A DNA stretch of 26,608 nt, taken from an uncultured Acetobacter sp. Lineage in GTDB: Bacteria > Pseudomonadota > Alphaproteobacteria > Acetobacterales > Acetobacteraceae. The translations under genes were made by a program, and so were the position numbers. Within the stretch, counting starts at the first letter, position 1. Each line of letters begins with the position of its first letter. The notes beneath the pieces are model-generated. The model was given only the letters and a program-made list of their open reading frames with translations, was not told where the DNA came from and searched no databases. Below, in pieces: positions 1-8,184 of this stretch. The DNA lies in NCBI RefSeq assembly GCF_937875265.1, contig NZ_CALLXM010000232.1:1-26608 (forward strand), written 5' to 3'.

Positions 1-130
1 GCGTGTGGAAAAATAATCGGAACCGCAACGGCATTCCGGGGTTATGATGGAAGACAGTAAGCGTTTCTGTGTCCTGAGTGTTCCGCTTTTTTCAGGGCCA
101 CACAAGCGCTGTAATAAAGAGAGACACCCT

Positions 131-418
131 ATGAAACGACCCCTTCTGACAGCAACAGCTTTACTGGCAACCTGTGCTCTGGCGGCATGTGCACCGCCGC
201 CTCCCGGTGGGATGGGTGGCCACGGCGGTGGCGGATATGGCCACCGTGGCGGCCCGGGTGGCGGGGGCGGAATGTCCGGCCAGCAGGGCGGTGGTAATGG
301 TGGCGGCGGTGGCTGGCATAACGGCAACAGCTCCTCCGGCAACATGCAGGGCGGCGGCCCCGGCATGGGCGGCCCGGCCATGCAGAATGGTGGCATGGGG
401 AGCGGTGGCGGCTACTGA
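131..418 (+). CDS. Gly-rich small lipoprotein
   Basis: Predicted 95-residue lipoprotein of unknown function. The first 20 residues form a lipoprotein signal peptide: basic start (MKR), hydrophobic core, then lipobox LAAC with Cys20 as the lipidated residue. The mature part is almost entirely Gly, Met, Asn, Gln and His in GGG/GGM-rich runs, with no folded domain visible; such low-complexity tails are usually disordered. I chose the ATG at 131 rather than the upstream ATG at 44 because it has a purine-rich ribosome-binding stretch (AAAGAGAGA) just before it and puts the signal peptide at the N-terminus. It is a single-gene unit followed by a hairpin terminator. The reading frame is well supported by the signal peptide; the function is unknown. 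Confidence 0.7.
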   Translation: MKRPLLTATALLATCALAACAPPPPGGMGGHGGGGYGHRGGPGGGGGMSGQQGGGNGGGGGWHNGNSSSGNMQGGGPGMGGPAMQNGGMGSGGGY

Positions 419-455
419 GCGATTTCCTCCAGCCATTTAGTAGAATGATATTTAG

Positions 456-484
456 AAAAGGTGGCTCTTGGGGCCGCCTTTTTT
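456..484 (+). terminator. Rho-independent terminator, probably bidirectional
   Basis: Inverted repeat AAAAGGTGGC (456-465) / GCCGCCTTTT (473-482) with a 7-nt loop and one G:T pair, followed by a T-run. It lies 38 nt after the lipoprotein stop. The A-run on its left side gives a T-run on the opposite strand, so it can also end transcription of the convergent NTPase gene. A weak extra hairpin, GTAAG-TTATA-CTTAC, lies at about 528-542, nearer the NTPase stop. Confidence 0.8.
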
Positions 485-552
485 GTGGCGAATATTGAGT
501 GATTTTCTAAAAATAAAGAAATTAATGGTAAGTTATACTTACGAAATACTTG

Positions 553-2538
553 TTAGATATGAAAGATTTCGACTGTTGAAGTTTTATCAACGCTATCGCA
601 CAGAGACGCTATGGTTGCTTTTAACCCTTCTTTGAACAAAGGGGAGCCATCAGAGTGTACCACAGCGGCTTTGAGAGCTTTACTTAGTTCATGAAACCAA
701 GCGTATTCAGGATATAGCGAATGGCTAGAATGTTGGGTTCTTTCAAATCGTTTGCTCAGATATCCAATGAAATAAATTCGACGGCCTACTGGCAGATTGA
801 TGATTCCTTTAGAAAAGGTTGTTATATTCATATGGTGTAGAATTGGCGTATGCGCATATAATGCCTCTGTTTCGTAATCTGGAAAAAAAAGAGACATAAA
901 TTTCTCAATATCGGTCTGAAGTAATGATACCAGTGTAATTGCTTCCAGAGCGAGTATTTTTTTCAACCAGAATTGTTGCTCAGAAAAATAAAATTCCTTT
1001 ATTTCCTTGAACTGTTCAGATTTTTCTTCACTAAATCCTCTACCAAAAGGGGCAAAAAAGAAAGGGGAGTTTAGGCAGGCACTTACGGCCCGTATGTTTT
1101 CTTCAGTTGGATCTTTTTCTGCAAAGACCTCACGTATGTAAGATTTTGCTTCGCTGATAGGATTTTTGTCGTTAAAGCCTGATTGGCCGACGCGGTGCAG
1201 TGTCAGATACAAGCTACACGCATGCAGCATATCAAGAGCGACAAATTTCCTGTTTTTGAAGTCAACAGTGAATGCCGCGACAGCACTGTCCACCTCCTGT
1301 TTCGACGAAAGTGCATAATTCCAAACACGCACCCATGAAGGTAGTTCCGTTTCGTTTGTGAATCTGTTATCTAGAGCCAGACTTGCATTAATGGATTCTG
1401 AGTGGATATTACCCTGTATTACGAGTGATTCGAGATCATCTGTCGAAATAAGTCGTGAATACAGAACCATGTAATCGTAATTTTTTAGCCTATTTTTAAT
1501 AATTTCTTTGTTTTTATCCGTCTGATCTGGGTTTTGTTCGTTGGATTTTTGCAAAGACGTCGAAGGTCTTAAGGGACTCCTCATGAGTTCCATTAAAGTA
1601 TTGAATTTTACTCCATATATGCGATTTTCTATCAGTACAATATAGACGCGTATAAAAATTTCACAGAGTGCTACATAATGATTTTCTGTTCGATAGGCTG
1701 GCTTGATGGCGTTAAATAAAGTCTCTCCCAGAGGTATAAAGAATGAAAGCAAACGCAGGTTGTGCGCGCCCGCCTGAACAGTTAGTGGTTCAAGTCGCTC
1801 TCCTAATACAGAAAGAAATTTGTGAAAATTGGCATCTTTAACTTTTGAACTTACACAGGAAAAAGCTGATTTAAAATCGGGCTTTACTTCAAGAGTTAGG
1901 CAAACAGTTTTTTCTTTTGTGCGCCGATAGTGTTCTGCTTCGGTTTTATCATCATCTGTGATTTCTGCTTCGTTAGCTAGAAGGATAACCCGGTTTTCCC
2001 CGTTGCTAACAAGCGGGTGAATTGCAGCTAAAATGTCTGTTGCAGACATTTTAGCACGTTCGAGGTCGTCAAAAACGATGATACGACTAGATGGTTTCCC
2101 ATCCAAGCCAAAGCCGCCCAGCTTTGCACCTGCTAGTCTTATGCTTTCACCGCCTTTTCCCGCATTTTTTGTCCTAGAAAGATCTTTTAAATCAATTCGT
2201 AACGTAGTCCTTAGTAGGCTTCTCACGACAAAGCTTCCGACCTGTCCGGGTTTACCAGCTAGGATTGGATGCAGTTCGGCGTAAAGAGCGTCACCGATCT
2301 CGGTGGCAGATGAAACCCCGAAGAGTGAAACGCGTAGTGGAAATTCAGCAGCATTATCATTTTTGCGGTTTAACTTCTTTTTCTTAAAAAACTCGTCAAT
2401 TAACCAAGTTTTTCCGCAACCCCATGTTCCTTGGAGCATCAGGGCAAATGGCACTGCTTCTTCTCCATAGCAATACTCATCCAGCGTCCTAACCAGCTCT
2501 TGGTTGGGGCCTTCCCATGTCAACGTGGATGACTTCAT
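553..2538 (-). CDS. KAP-like P-loop NTPase
   Basis: Cytoplasmic P-loop ATPase of 661 residues that looks like the KAP family (PF07693-type). Walker A is GTWGCGKT at 37-44, Walker B is IIVFDD at 153-158 followed by LER (DDLER 157-161), and a sensor-like LLANE with Asn189 follows. The arrangement WGCGKTWL then VFDDLER is typical of KAP/STAND-type NTPases. The remaining ~450 residues are helical-looking with no motif I recognise; no membrane segment is evident, although many KAP proteins have one. The gene is clearly more AT-rich and uses A/T-ending codons more than its neighbours, which suggests horizontal acquisition. KAP NTPases occur in anti-phage and membrane-associated systems, but no partner gene lies beside it, so a defence role is only a possibility. 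The start at 2538 has a GGGAAAG ribosome-binding stretch upstream. Confidence 0.8.
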   Translation of the reverse strand: MKSSTLTWEGPNQELVRTLDEYCYGEEAVPFALMLQGTWGCGKTWLIDEFFKKKKLNRKNDNAAEFPLRVSLFGVSSATEIGDALYAELHPILAGKPGQVGSFVVRSLLRTTLRIDLKDLSRTKNAGKGGESIRLAGAKLGGFGLDGKPSSRIIVFDDLERAKMSATDILAAIHPLVSNGENRVILLANEAEITDDDKTEAEHYRRTKEKTVCLTLEVKPDFKSAFSCVSSKVKDANFHKFLSVLGERLEPLTVQAGAHNLRLLSFFIPLGETLFNAIKPAYRTENHYVALCEIFIRVYIVLIENRIYGVKFNTLMELMRSPLRPSTSLQKSNEQNPDQTDKNKEIIKNRLKNYDYMVLYSRLISTDDLESLVIQGNIHSESINASLALDNRFTNETELPSWVRVWNYALSSKQEVDSAVAAFTVDFKNRKFVALDMLHACSLYLTLHRVGQSGFNDKNPISEAKSYIREVFAEKDPTEENIRAVSACLNSPFFFAPFGRGFSEEKSEQFKEIKEFYFSEQQFWLKKILALEAITLVSLLQTDIEKFMSLFFPDYETEALYAHTPILHHMNITTFSKGIINLPVGRRIYFIGYLSKRFERTQHSSHSLYPEYAWFHELSKALKAAVVHSDGSPLFKEGLKATIASLCDSVDKTSTVEIFHI

Positions 2539-2637
2539 GTGTTTTCTTTCCCGAAGCTAGTGCGTATAAATTGGTTGTCTGCCAAAATCGCCATATCATA
2601 GAGGCATATAGAATTAGAAAATCTTAGGCTTTCAGTC

Positions 2638-2690
2638 CGGGAAAATCAGTCTGGAAGTACAGACTTCCCGACCCGGCTTAATGCCGGATC
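2638..2690 (-). terminator. Hairpin pair downstream of tonB, terminator-like
   Basis: Two adjacent stem-loops follow the tonB gene on its strand. The first, GACCCGGC/GCCGGATC (2670-2677 / 2683-2690, one G:T pair), has the tonB stop codon in its loop. The second, AGTCTG/CAGACT (2648-2653 / 2660-2665), is extended by outer CGGGAA/TTCCCG pairs. No long T-run follows, so termination is likely but not certain. Confidence 0.4.
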
Positions 2691-3832
2691 AGGATATAAT
2701 TAATCGTCAGATCAATATCGAAGTGGTTGCCCTTCATGTCCGGTGGAACCGGGGGCAGCTGGGAGCCGTGGAACATGCCGGATGTGGCGGCGTCCAGATA
2801 GTAGGATCCGGAAGAGCCTGTCTGGTAAACGGATTTTACGCGGCCCGTACGGTCAAGTATCACATGCACGGAGGAACTGCCTTCTTCCCCGTTTCGGGCG
2901 GCCTCTTCCGGGTAATACATGTGGCGCTGAATCCACTCGTTAATCTGCTCACCATAATCATCGCTCACACCGCGCACGGAAGCACGGGAGGTGTAGTGGG
3001 CGTTAATCTGCCCGTTCTCCACCACAGGGCCAACGGACAGATCAATCGGGCCGCCAGAACCACCCGGCCTGCCGTGGCGGGCACGGCGCGGAGCCGGGGC
3101 CTCGTTGAAGGAGAGGTCCATCGGGTTATCAAAAGGTGAGGCTGCGTGGCGGTTGGGGTGCTGTGACGGCTTGGTGTGTTGCGTAGGGCGCGGTAGCGCC
3201 TGAGCATTCGGTTTATGGCCGGAAGGTGGGTGCGCAGTTTTCACCGGTTTAGGCGGCTGCGGCACAGGTTTGGACAGGCCATCATCCGCTTCAGGCATGG
3301 GCGGTGTGGAAGGTGTATCTTCAGAGGGCACGGTGGGGGCGGGGGGCGCTTCCGCCGGGGTCGGTTCAGCCTGCCCGGCCTGGCTGGGGGCTTTGCCGGA
3401 ATTGCCGCCACCGGCTTCATCAGAATGCGGGCCAACCATGCCACTGGTGGCCTCTGGCTGTGCAAAAACCATTTCCACCGGGGCGGGCTGCTGCCCATCC
3501 GGCGTGCCGTGGGGCTGATGGTGCGCGGCCTGCCACAGCAGGGCACCCAGCAGCAGGAAGTGTGCCAGAGCAGAGGCCGTCAGCACCGGGCCGATGGTGG
3601 GGTCTGCGTAGACTTCCCTGCGGATAAGCGGTGTGCCCGTGCCTTTAACGCGCCGGTAGCCGGTGGCCGGGCGCGCGACAGGGGTTGGGGATGCAATCAG
3701 CCGGGAGCGTTCACCATCCTGCATGGCAGGCGGCGGGCTGGCGGGCTGTACGGCACCGGGGGTGGAAGGGGGAACCAGTCGCGGTTCCTGCCCGTCCCGC
3801 CTGCGCGAAGAGGGGCTGATCGTAGCCGTCAT
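2678..3832 (-). CDS. tonB: TonB-family energy transducer
   Basis: Inner-membrane TonB protein (384 residues) that would pass proton-motive energy from ExbB/ExbD to outer-membrane receptors. One transmembrane helix lies at about 79-101 and contains Ser87 and His91, matching the SxxxH pair that is essential in the TonB anchor helix. A long Pro/Lys/His-rich periplasmic spacer (about 102-285) follows. The C-terminal domain (about 300-384) carries the YPEEA motif, an SSG-x-LDAA stretch and PPVPP, as in TonB C-terminal folds. The ~78-residue Pro/Arg-rich cytoplasmic tail before the helix is unusual, since classical TonB has about 10 residues there. No exbB or exbD is in the window. It lies 97 bp after the cytochrome gene on the same strand, so co-transcription is possible. 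A GGAGGAG sequence precedes the ATG at a rather long spacing. Confidence 0.88.
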   Translation of the reverse strand: MTATISPSSRRRDGQEPRLVPPSTPGAVQPASPPPAMQDGERSRLIASPTPVARPATGYRRVKGTGTPLIRREVYADPTIGPVLTASALAHFLLLGALLWQAAHHQPHGTPDGQQPAPVEMVFAQPEATSGMVGPHSDEAGGGNSGKAPSQAGQAEPTPAEAPPAPTVPSEDTPSTPPMPEADDGLSKPVPQPPKPVKTAHPPSGHKPNAQALPRPTQHTKPSQHPNRHAASPFDNPMDLSFNEAPAPRRARHGRPGGSGGPIDLSVGPVVENGQINAHYTSRASVRGVSDDYGEQINEWIQRHMYYPEEAARNGEEGSSSVHVILDRTGRVKSVYQTGSSGSYYLDAATSGMFHGSQLPPVPPDMKGNHFDIDLTINYILIRH

Positions 3833-3929
3833 GAAGTGCCGGATCTCTCCTCCGCAAGAACCGCGCCATGCACTGGGGCGGTTGAGCGGCTATTTTGCCA
3901 TTGCTTCTGCATTGTTGCCAGCCTGAATC

Positions 3930-5324
3930 CTAATTTGCATCCATAGCAGGGTGAGAAGCGCTGTGAGCGGCACCTTCTGAAGTGGGGGGGGCGCTCTGCA
4001 TTGTGGCGGGTATCAGCTGTTTTCGCGTATGGGCTACGTCCACATCGCTCACCGCAGCGGCATCATTCCCCCATGCGTGGCGGATAAAGGTTACCACGGC
4101 AGCCACCTGCGCATCCGTCAGTCGTTTGTCAAAGCCCGGCATGGTGAAGGAGGAGGGGGCGGCGCTGGTGCCGTGCAGGGTGGCGCCTGTCAGGATGATA
4201 TGGATGATCGAATCCGGGGCGCGGTTCATCACCACCGGGTTGCCAGCCAGCGGCGGGAAGGCTGGGGCATAGCCCGCGCCAGTGCTGCGGTGGCAGGCCG
4301 CGCAGTTATCCAGATACAGCCGCTGCCCCGGCGTCAGCTTGCCGCCTGAGCGCAGGGCGCGGGTGGCGGCAGGGTCCGGCTGCCACGGGTGCTGTGTGGC
4401 ATCGGCTGCGGGGAGGGACTTCAGGTAACGGGCGATGGCCGTCAGGTCATCCTCCGTCAGATACTGCGTGCCGTGATGCACGGCGGTATCCATGTTGCCA
4501 AAAGCACTGCCGCGCGTGTTCCGGCCTGTGCGCAAAAAGGCCGTCAGGTCCGCCACACTCCACGCCCCAAGCCCGGTGCGCGGCTCACCGCGTAATGAGG
4601 GCGGGGTCCAGCCATCCACAGCCGCACCGCCTGCCAGATAATGCGGCCCATCCTGCGCGGTCAGGGCGGTTTCCTGCATGGCAATGCCACGCTTGGTGTG
4701 GCACGCGCCGCAATGGCCGGGGCCTTCCACCAGATAAGCCCCGCGGGCCAGCTCGGGTGAGGCAAAGGTGCGCGCGGCTGAGGCCCGTGCCGCCTCAGGT
4801 GAGGGCGCAAAAACCCACCGCCAGAAGGTCAGCGGAAAGCGCATGGAAAGCGGCCACGGAATGGTATTGGCCCGCACCGGGTCCGCCACCGGCTGCACAC
4901 CCTGCATGAAATAGACATACAGCGCGTGCAGATCCTCGTCCGTCATGCGGGCGTAGGAGGGGAAGGGCATGGCCGGGTAAAGCGAGGCCCCGTCCGCCCG
5001 AACCCCTTCCCGAATGGCGCGCACAAACTGGGCTTCCGTCCAGTTGCCAATGCCATTGGTTTTATCCGGCGTGATGTTGGAGGAATACAGCGTGCCAATA
5101 GGCAACTGGAACGCATACCCCCCGGCAAACGGGGCGGAACCGGGCATGGTATGGCAGGCCGCACAATCTGCTGCCTCAGCCACGTAACGGCCTTTGGTAA
5201 TCAGATCCTGCGCGGCGTTATCCGTTTCTGTTGCCAGTGCCGGGGCACTGATGCTGGCCATGAGGGTTAAGCCGCAGAAAAGCGATGCGGAAACGCTCAG
5301 GGGTTTGCGGGCGGTGCTGCTCAT
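3930..5324 (-). CDS. Triheme cytochrome c subunit of FAD-dependent dehydrogenase
   Basis: Membrane-associated cytochrome c subunit (464 residues) that takes electrons from the flavin subunit and passes them to ubiquinone. It has a Sec signal peptide (about 1-31, ending ALA). Three heme-binding CxxCH motifs are visible: CAACH at 54-58, CGACH at 205-209 and CAACH at 341-345. This is the pattern of the cytochrome subunits of gluconate 2-dehydrogenase, 2-ketogluconate, sorbitol and fructose dehydrogenases and of AdhB. I chose the ATG at 5324 because its first bases overlap the TGA of the large-subunit gene (ATGA), indicating translational coupling; the frame stays open 12 codons further upstream, but that start would place residues before the signal peptide. 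Substrate identity comes from the partner subunits, not from this one. Confidence 0.92.
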   Translation of the reverse strand: MSSTARKPLSVSASLFCGLTLMASISAPALATETDNAAQDLITKGRYVAEAADCAACHTMPGSAPFAGGYAFQLPIGTLYSSNITPDKTNGIGNWTEAQFVRAIREGVRADGASLYPAMPFPSYARMTDEDLHALYVYFMQGVQPVADPVRANTIPWPLSMRFPLTFWRWVFAPSPEAARASAARTFASPELARGAYLVEGPGHCGACHTKRGIAMQETALTAQDGPHYLAGGAAVDGWTPPSLRGEPRTGLGAWSVADLTAFLRTGRNTRGSAFGNMDTAVHHGTQYLTEDDLTAIARYLKSLPAADATQHPWQPDPAATRALRSGGKLTPGQRLYLDNCAACHRSTGAGYAPAFPPLAGNPVVMNRAPDSIIHIILTGATLHGTSAAPSSFTMPGFDKRLTDAQVAAVVTFIRHAWGNDAAAVSDVDVAHTRKQLIPATMQSAPPTSEGAAHSASHPAMDAN

Positions 5325-7102
5325 TGCGCCACCAGTGGGCCGCCATTGCCCTTCAGCCATTGGGTGCGGATATGGTGGGCGGACCAGTACGCAAGAGCCG
5401 CGACCAGTCCGGTCGGGTTATAGCCCATGCCCTGCGGGAAGGCGTTGGCCCCCACCACAAATACGTTTGGCACGTCCCAGCTTTGCAGATAGCGGTTGAG
5501 GGCAGAGGTTTTGGGGTCTTCCCCCATAATGGCCCCGCCGCAGAGATGCGTGGTCTGATAGTCCCGCACGTCAAACGGTTTGCCCGGTTCACGCATGCCA
5601 TAATGAGCATCCTGCGCGCCAAGGGCCTTCACCACGCCCTCCAGCTGGCTGACAACGAAGCGGTTCATGCGGATATCGTTGTCTTTCCAGTCAAACGTCA
5701 TGCGTAGCATGGGCTGGCCGTAACTGGTGCGCCATGTGGGGTCGAGGTCCAGATACACATCGCGATAGGCCATGTTGGACCCCTGCGCATTGATGGTGAA
5801 GGAGTGGCGATAAGTATCAATCGCCGCCTTTTTCCACGCACTGCCCCAGCGAGGCGCGCCGGGAAAGCTCCCTTTGGCCCCGGCAATGGGTTTTACCCCG
5901 GCCTGATTGACCCACAGCGGTGAGCCGCCAATAAAACCATGCGGCCCGTGGTCAAAGTTGTCGCTGTTGAAATCATCTATCGCAACACCCCCGGCGGACC
6001 CGATAAACTGGTCCGTGCTGCGGGTGGGCGGCATCAGCACCGTGCTGTTGGTAATGTTCTGGTAGGTAAAGTTGCGCCCCACCGTGCCGGTGTTGCTGGC
6101 GGGGTCATACGCTTTGCCAATACCGGACAGCAGCATGAGGTGAACGTTATGGAACTGGAAGGCCGCCAGAATAACCAGCCCGGCAGGCTGGGTGATGTGG
6201 TTGCCCTCAGCATCCTGATAGACAACGCCGGTGGCTTTCTTGCCAGTGGAATCCAGCAGCACTTTCAGCACATGGGCGTTGCTGCGCAGCGTGAAGTTTT
6301 CATGCCGCCGCAGGGCGGGCATGATGTTCACGTTGGGTGAGGCCTTGGCAGACATGTAGCAGGCATAATCGCTGCAATAACCACAGAAGTTGCATGGCCC
6401 CATCTGCGCGCCATAGGTGTTTGTATAAGGCTGGGATGCATTGGCGGCGGGCATGGCATAGGGGTGATACCCGGCCTCTGTCGCGGCATGGCGGAACAGA
6501 TGCGCGGTATACACGTCACGCAGGGGCGGCAGAGGGAAGTCATCCGAGCGGTCGGGTGCAAAAACATTGCCCTTGCCCGTTACTTCTCCATTGACCGTAT
6601 AGGCCAGGCCGGATGTGCCAAAGACCTTTTCTGCACGGTCAAAAAACGGTTCCAGTTCCTCATACGTCACGCCGTAATCCTGAAGGGCCATGCCCTCGGG
6701 GATAAATTTGCTGCCGTAGCGTTCAACCACATGGCTACGCAGGCGGAGGTCTTGCGGGGTGGCGCGGAAGTGCACGCCCGTCCAGTGCAGGCCTGCACCG
6801 CCCACGCCCGCGCCGGGCAGGAACGCTGCCAGCCTGCGATACGGCACCGCTTCCTGATCCGTCCGGTTGCGCACGGTAACAGTTGTCTGCGCCGGGTTCT
6901 GGAAGAGCTTGTACCGCACAGCGCCTTCCAGTTCATCAATAGAGGCCGGATACGCCCCGTCCCGCGCGGTGGAGCGGCGTGCGCCGCGTTCCAGCATGAC
7001 AACGGACAGGCCTGCTTCACACAGTTCCTTGGCCATGATGCTACCAGCCCAGCCGCTGCCAACCACCACAACATCCACGGGGGGAAGAGTTTTTTCAGCC
7101 AT
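5321..7102 (-). CDS. FAD-dependent gluconate 2-dehydrogenase-type large subunit (GMC family)
   Basis: Catalytic flavoprotein (593 residues) of a periplasm-facing three-subunit dehydrogenase. It has an N-terminal FAD-binding motif GSGWAG (15-20) with ERG at the end of the second strand. The C-terminal GMC catalytic pair is His519 (in THLCGG) and Asn562 (in GYNPTG). A cysteine group, C237, C240, C243 and C248, fits the 3Fe-4S site known from related FAD-glucose and fructose dehydrogenases. It has no signal peptide of its own; in this family the large subunit is carried out by the Tat signal of the small subunit. It starts 2 nt after the small-subunit stop and overlaps the cytochrome start. The likely substrate is D-gluconate (giving 2-keto-D-gluconate), but 2-ketogluconate and polyol enzymes share this architecture, so the substrate is inferred from resemblance. 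Confidence 0.9.
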   Translation of the reverse strand: MAEKTLPPVDVVVVGSGWAGSIMAKELCEAGLSVVMLERGARRSTARDGAYPASIDELEGAVRYKLFQNPAQTTVTVRNRTDQEAVPYRRLAAFLPGAGVGGAGLHWTGVHFRATPQDLRLRSHVVERYGSKFIPEGMALQDYGVTYEELEPFFDRAEKVFGTSGLAYTVNGEVTGKGNVFAPDRSDDFPLPPLRDVYTAHLFRHAATEAGYHPYAMPAANASQPYTNTYGAQMGPCNFCGYCSDYACYMSAKASPNVNIMPALRRHENFTLRSNAHVLKVLLDSTGKKATGVVYQDAEGNHITQPAGLVILAAFQFHNVHLMLLSGIGKAYDPASNTGTVGRNFTYQNITNSTVLMPPTRSTDQFIGSAGGVAIDDFNSDNFDHGPHGFIGGSPLWVNQAGVKPIAGAKGSFPGAPRWGSAWKKAAIDTYRHSFTINAQGSNMAYRDVYLDLDPTWRTSYGQPMLRMTFDWKDNDIRMNRFVVSQLEGVVKALGAQDAHYGMREPGKPFDVRDYQTTHLCGGAIMGEDPKTSALNRYLQSWDVPNVFVVGANAFPQGMGYNPTGLVAALAYWSAHHIRTQWLKGNGGPLVAQ

Positions 7103-7104
7103 GC

Positions 7105-7917
7105 TCAGGCGGTCTCCCCGGAAATGGAAACAGGGCCGTAGGGGTAGGGGGTGTCATACCGGTCAACCCAGTCCATGTAATCGGCGCGTGCACCGGGGAA
7201 GCCCATCATTGTCCAGCCTGCAAGGTGCTTGTTGCCACCGTGGATGGGGTCGGCAAATGCGCCCTCTATGGTGTCAGACCGGAGCTGCTCAAAAAAGGCA
7301 GCGGCGGGCAGGGTGTCAAACTGCGTGGCGTTGTTTTCAAGTGCGGTCAGAATGCTGTCCTGCGTCTCGGGTGGCAGGGTTTCAAAAGCGGCCTGATGCG
7401 TTTTTTGCACCCATGCCACCACGCCAGCCAGACCCGTTTTGTAAATCTGCTGCGGAGAGTAGGGGAGCTGATACCCCAGATTAGCCGGAGCTTCCGGGCG
7501 ATGCGGGCCCTGCATATACCATAGCTCCCCACGGCCCCACGGGGTGTCCATCTGCCCGTCAATAAAGTGCGGCACACCAAGGGCTATAGCGCCAGGACCC
7601 TGCGCATCTGCCGGGAAAATCCGCTCACACGCCGCACTCAGAAACGCGAAGTCTTCCGGGCTGAAAAAGCGGGCTGTGTGTGTATGGGCGGCTGGATGAG
7701 CGGACGGGCTTGCACCGGGCGTGCCGGGTTCCGTGGCGGCGTGTGCAGCGGGGGGGGCTGTCAGCCCGCCTAAGGCCAGCGCTGCGGTCCCTGTGCCCAG
7801 ACCCTGCACCACATGGCGGCGGGTGGGTGCGGGAATAGCGGGTAAAGCAGCGGAGGCGTGCTGCGGGCGTTCGGCAAGGGGTGCCGCGGGATGAGGGCGG
7901 TGAGGCATATCGGGCAT
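7105..7917 (-). CDS. Gluconate 2-dehydrogenase subunit 3-type small subunit, Tat-exported
   Basis: Small subunit (270 residues) needed for export, and probably maturation, of the flavin subunit. A twin-arginine signal is visible: TRRHVVQ with Arg33-Arg34, an Ala/Gly-rich core and an AHA cleavage site near residue 60, after a long n-region typical of Tat signals. The mature part matches the Gluconate_2-dh3 family: an FFSPEDFAFL start, ACERIFPAD, and a C-terminal GFPGARADYMDWVDRY / YPYGP segment. It is first in the small-large-cytochrome operon (the SLC order of acetic acid bacteria). The GGAAAAG before the ATG at 7917 serves as ribosome-binding site; Met4 is an alternative start with no better site. 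The resemblance to gluconate 2-dehydrogenase gamma subunits is the best pointer to the operon's substrate. Confidence 0.88.
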   Translation of the reverse strand: MPDMPHRPHPAAPLAERPQHASAALPAIPAPTRRHVVQGLGTGTAALALGGLTAPPAAHAATEPGTPGASPSAHPAAHTHTARFFSPEDFAFLSAACERIFPADAQGPGAIALGVPHFIDGQMDTPWGRGELWYMQGPHRPEAPANLGYQLPYSPQQIYKTGLAGVVAWVQKTHQAAFETLPPETQDSILTALENNATQFDTLPAAAFFEQLRSDTIEGAFADPIHGGNKHLAGWTMMGFPGARADYMDWVDRYDTPYPYGPVSISGETA

Positions 7918-8184
7918 CTGCGGCTCTTTTCCGTGGACGGGGGATGACCACAGTCGGTCCCCGGCCCCGCTCCAGCAGTCCTGTTGCGTGACCGTCTTTC
8001 TCCTTGGTTAGCTGACGAAGCGCCGGGAAACAAGGCGGGAGGGGGGGCGCAGCCCCGTGGGGCCGGGGTTCCGGCAGGGTGCTGGCGCAGGCGGTATGAG
8101 CAAAACAATGCGGGTGCAGAACAGAAAAAGGGCGGCAACCCGCAGGTGCCGCCCTCTTTTAGTGTGTGATTAAAAGCTGGTTTA
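7918..8184. other. Intergenic region upstream of the FAD dehydrogenase operon
   Basis: It holds the presumed promoter of the operon, though no clear -35/-10 pair is visible. A GC-rich imperfect repeat, GCCCCGTGGGGC, lies at about 8052-8063. The terminator of the upstream peptidase gene is on the far side. Confidence 0.4.
8124..8160 (-). terminator. Rho-independent terminator of the M13 peptidase gene
   Basis: Perfect 8-bp inverted repeat GGGCGGCA (8130-8137) / TGCCGCCC (8147-8154) with a 9-nt loop. On the minus strand it is followed by a T-run (the AAAAA at 8125-8129). It lies about 25 nt past the peptidase stop. Confidence 0.88.

Noticed and set aside
3215..3946. A 243-codon plus-strand frame opposite tonB
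   Set aside because: Low-complexity Gly/Arg product caused by the Pro-rich tonB spacer on the other strand.
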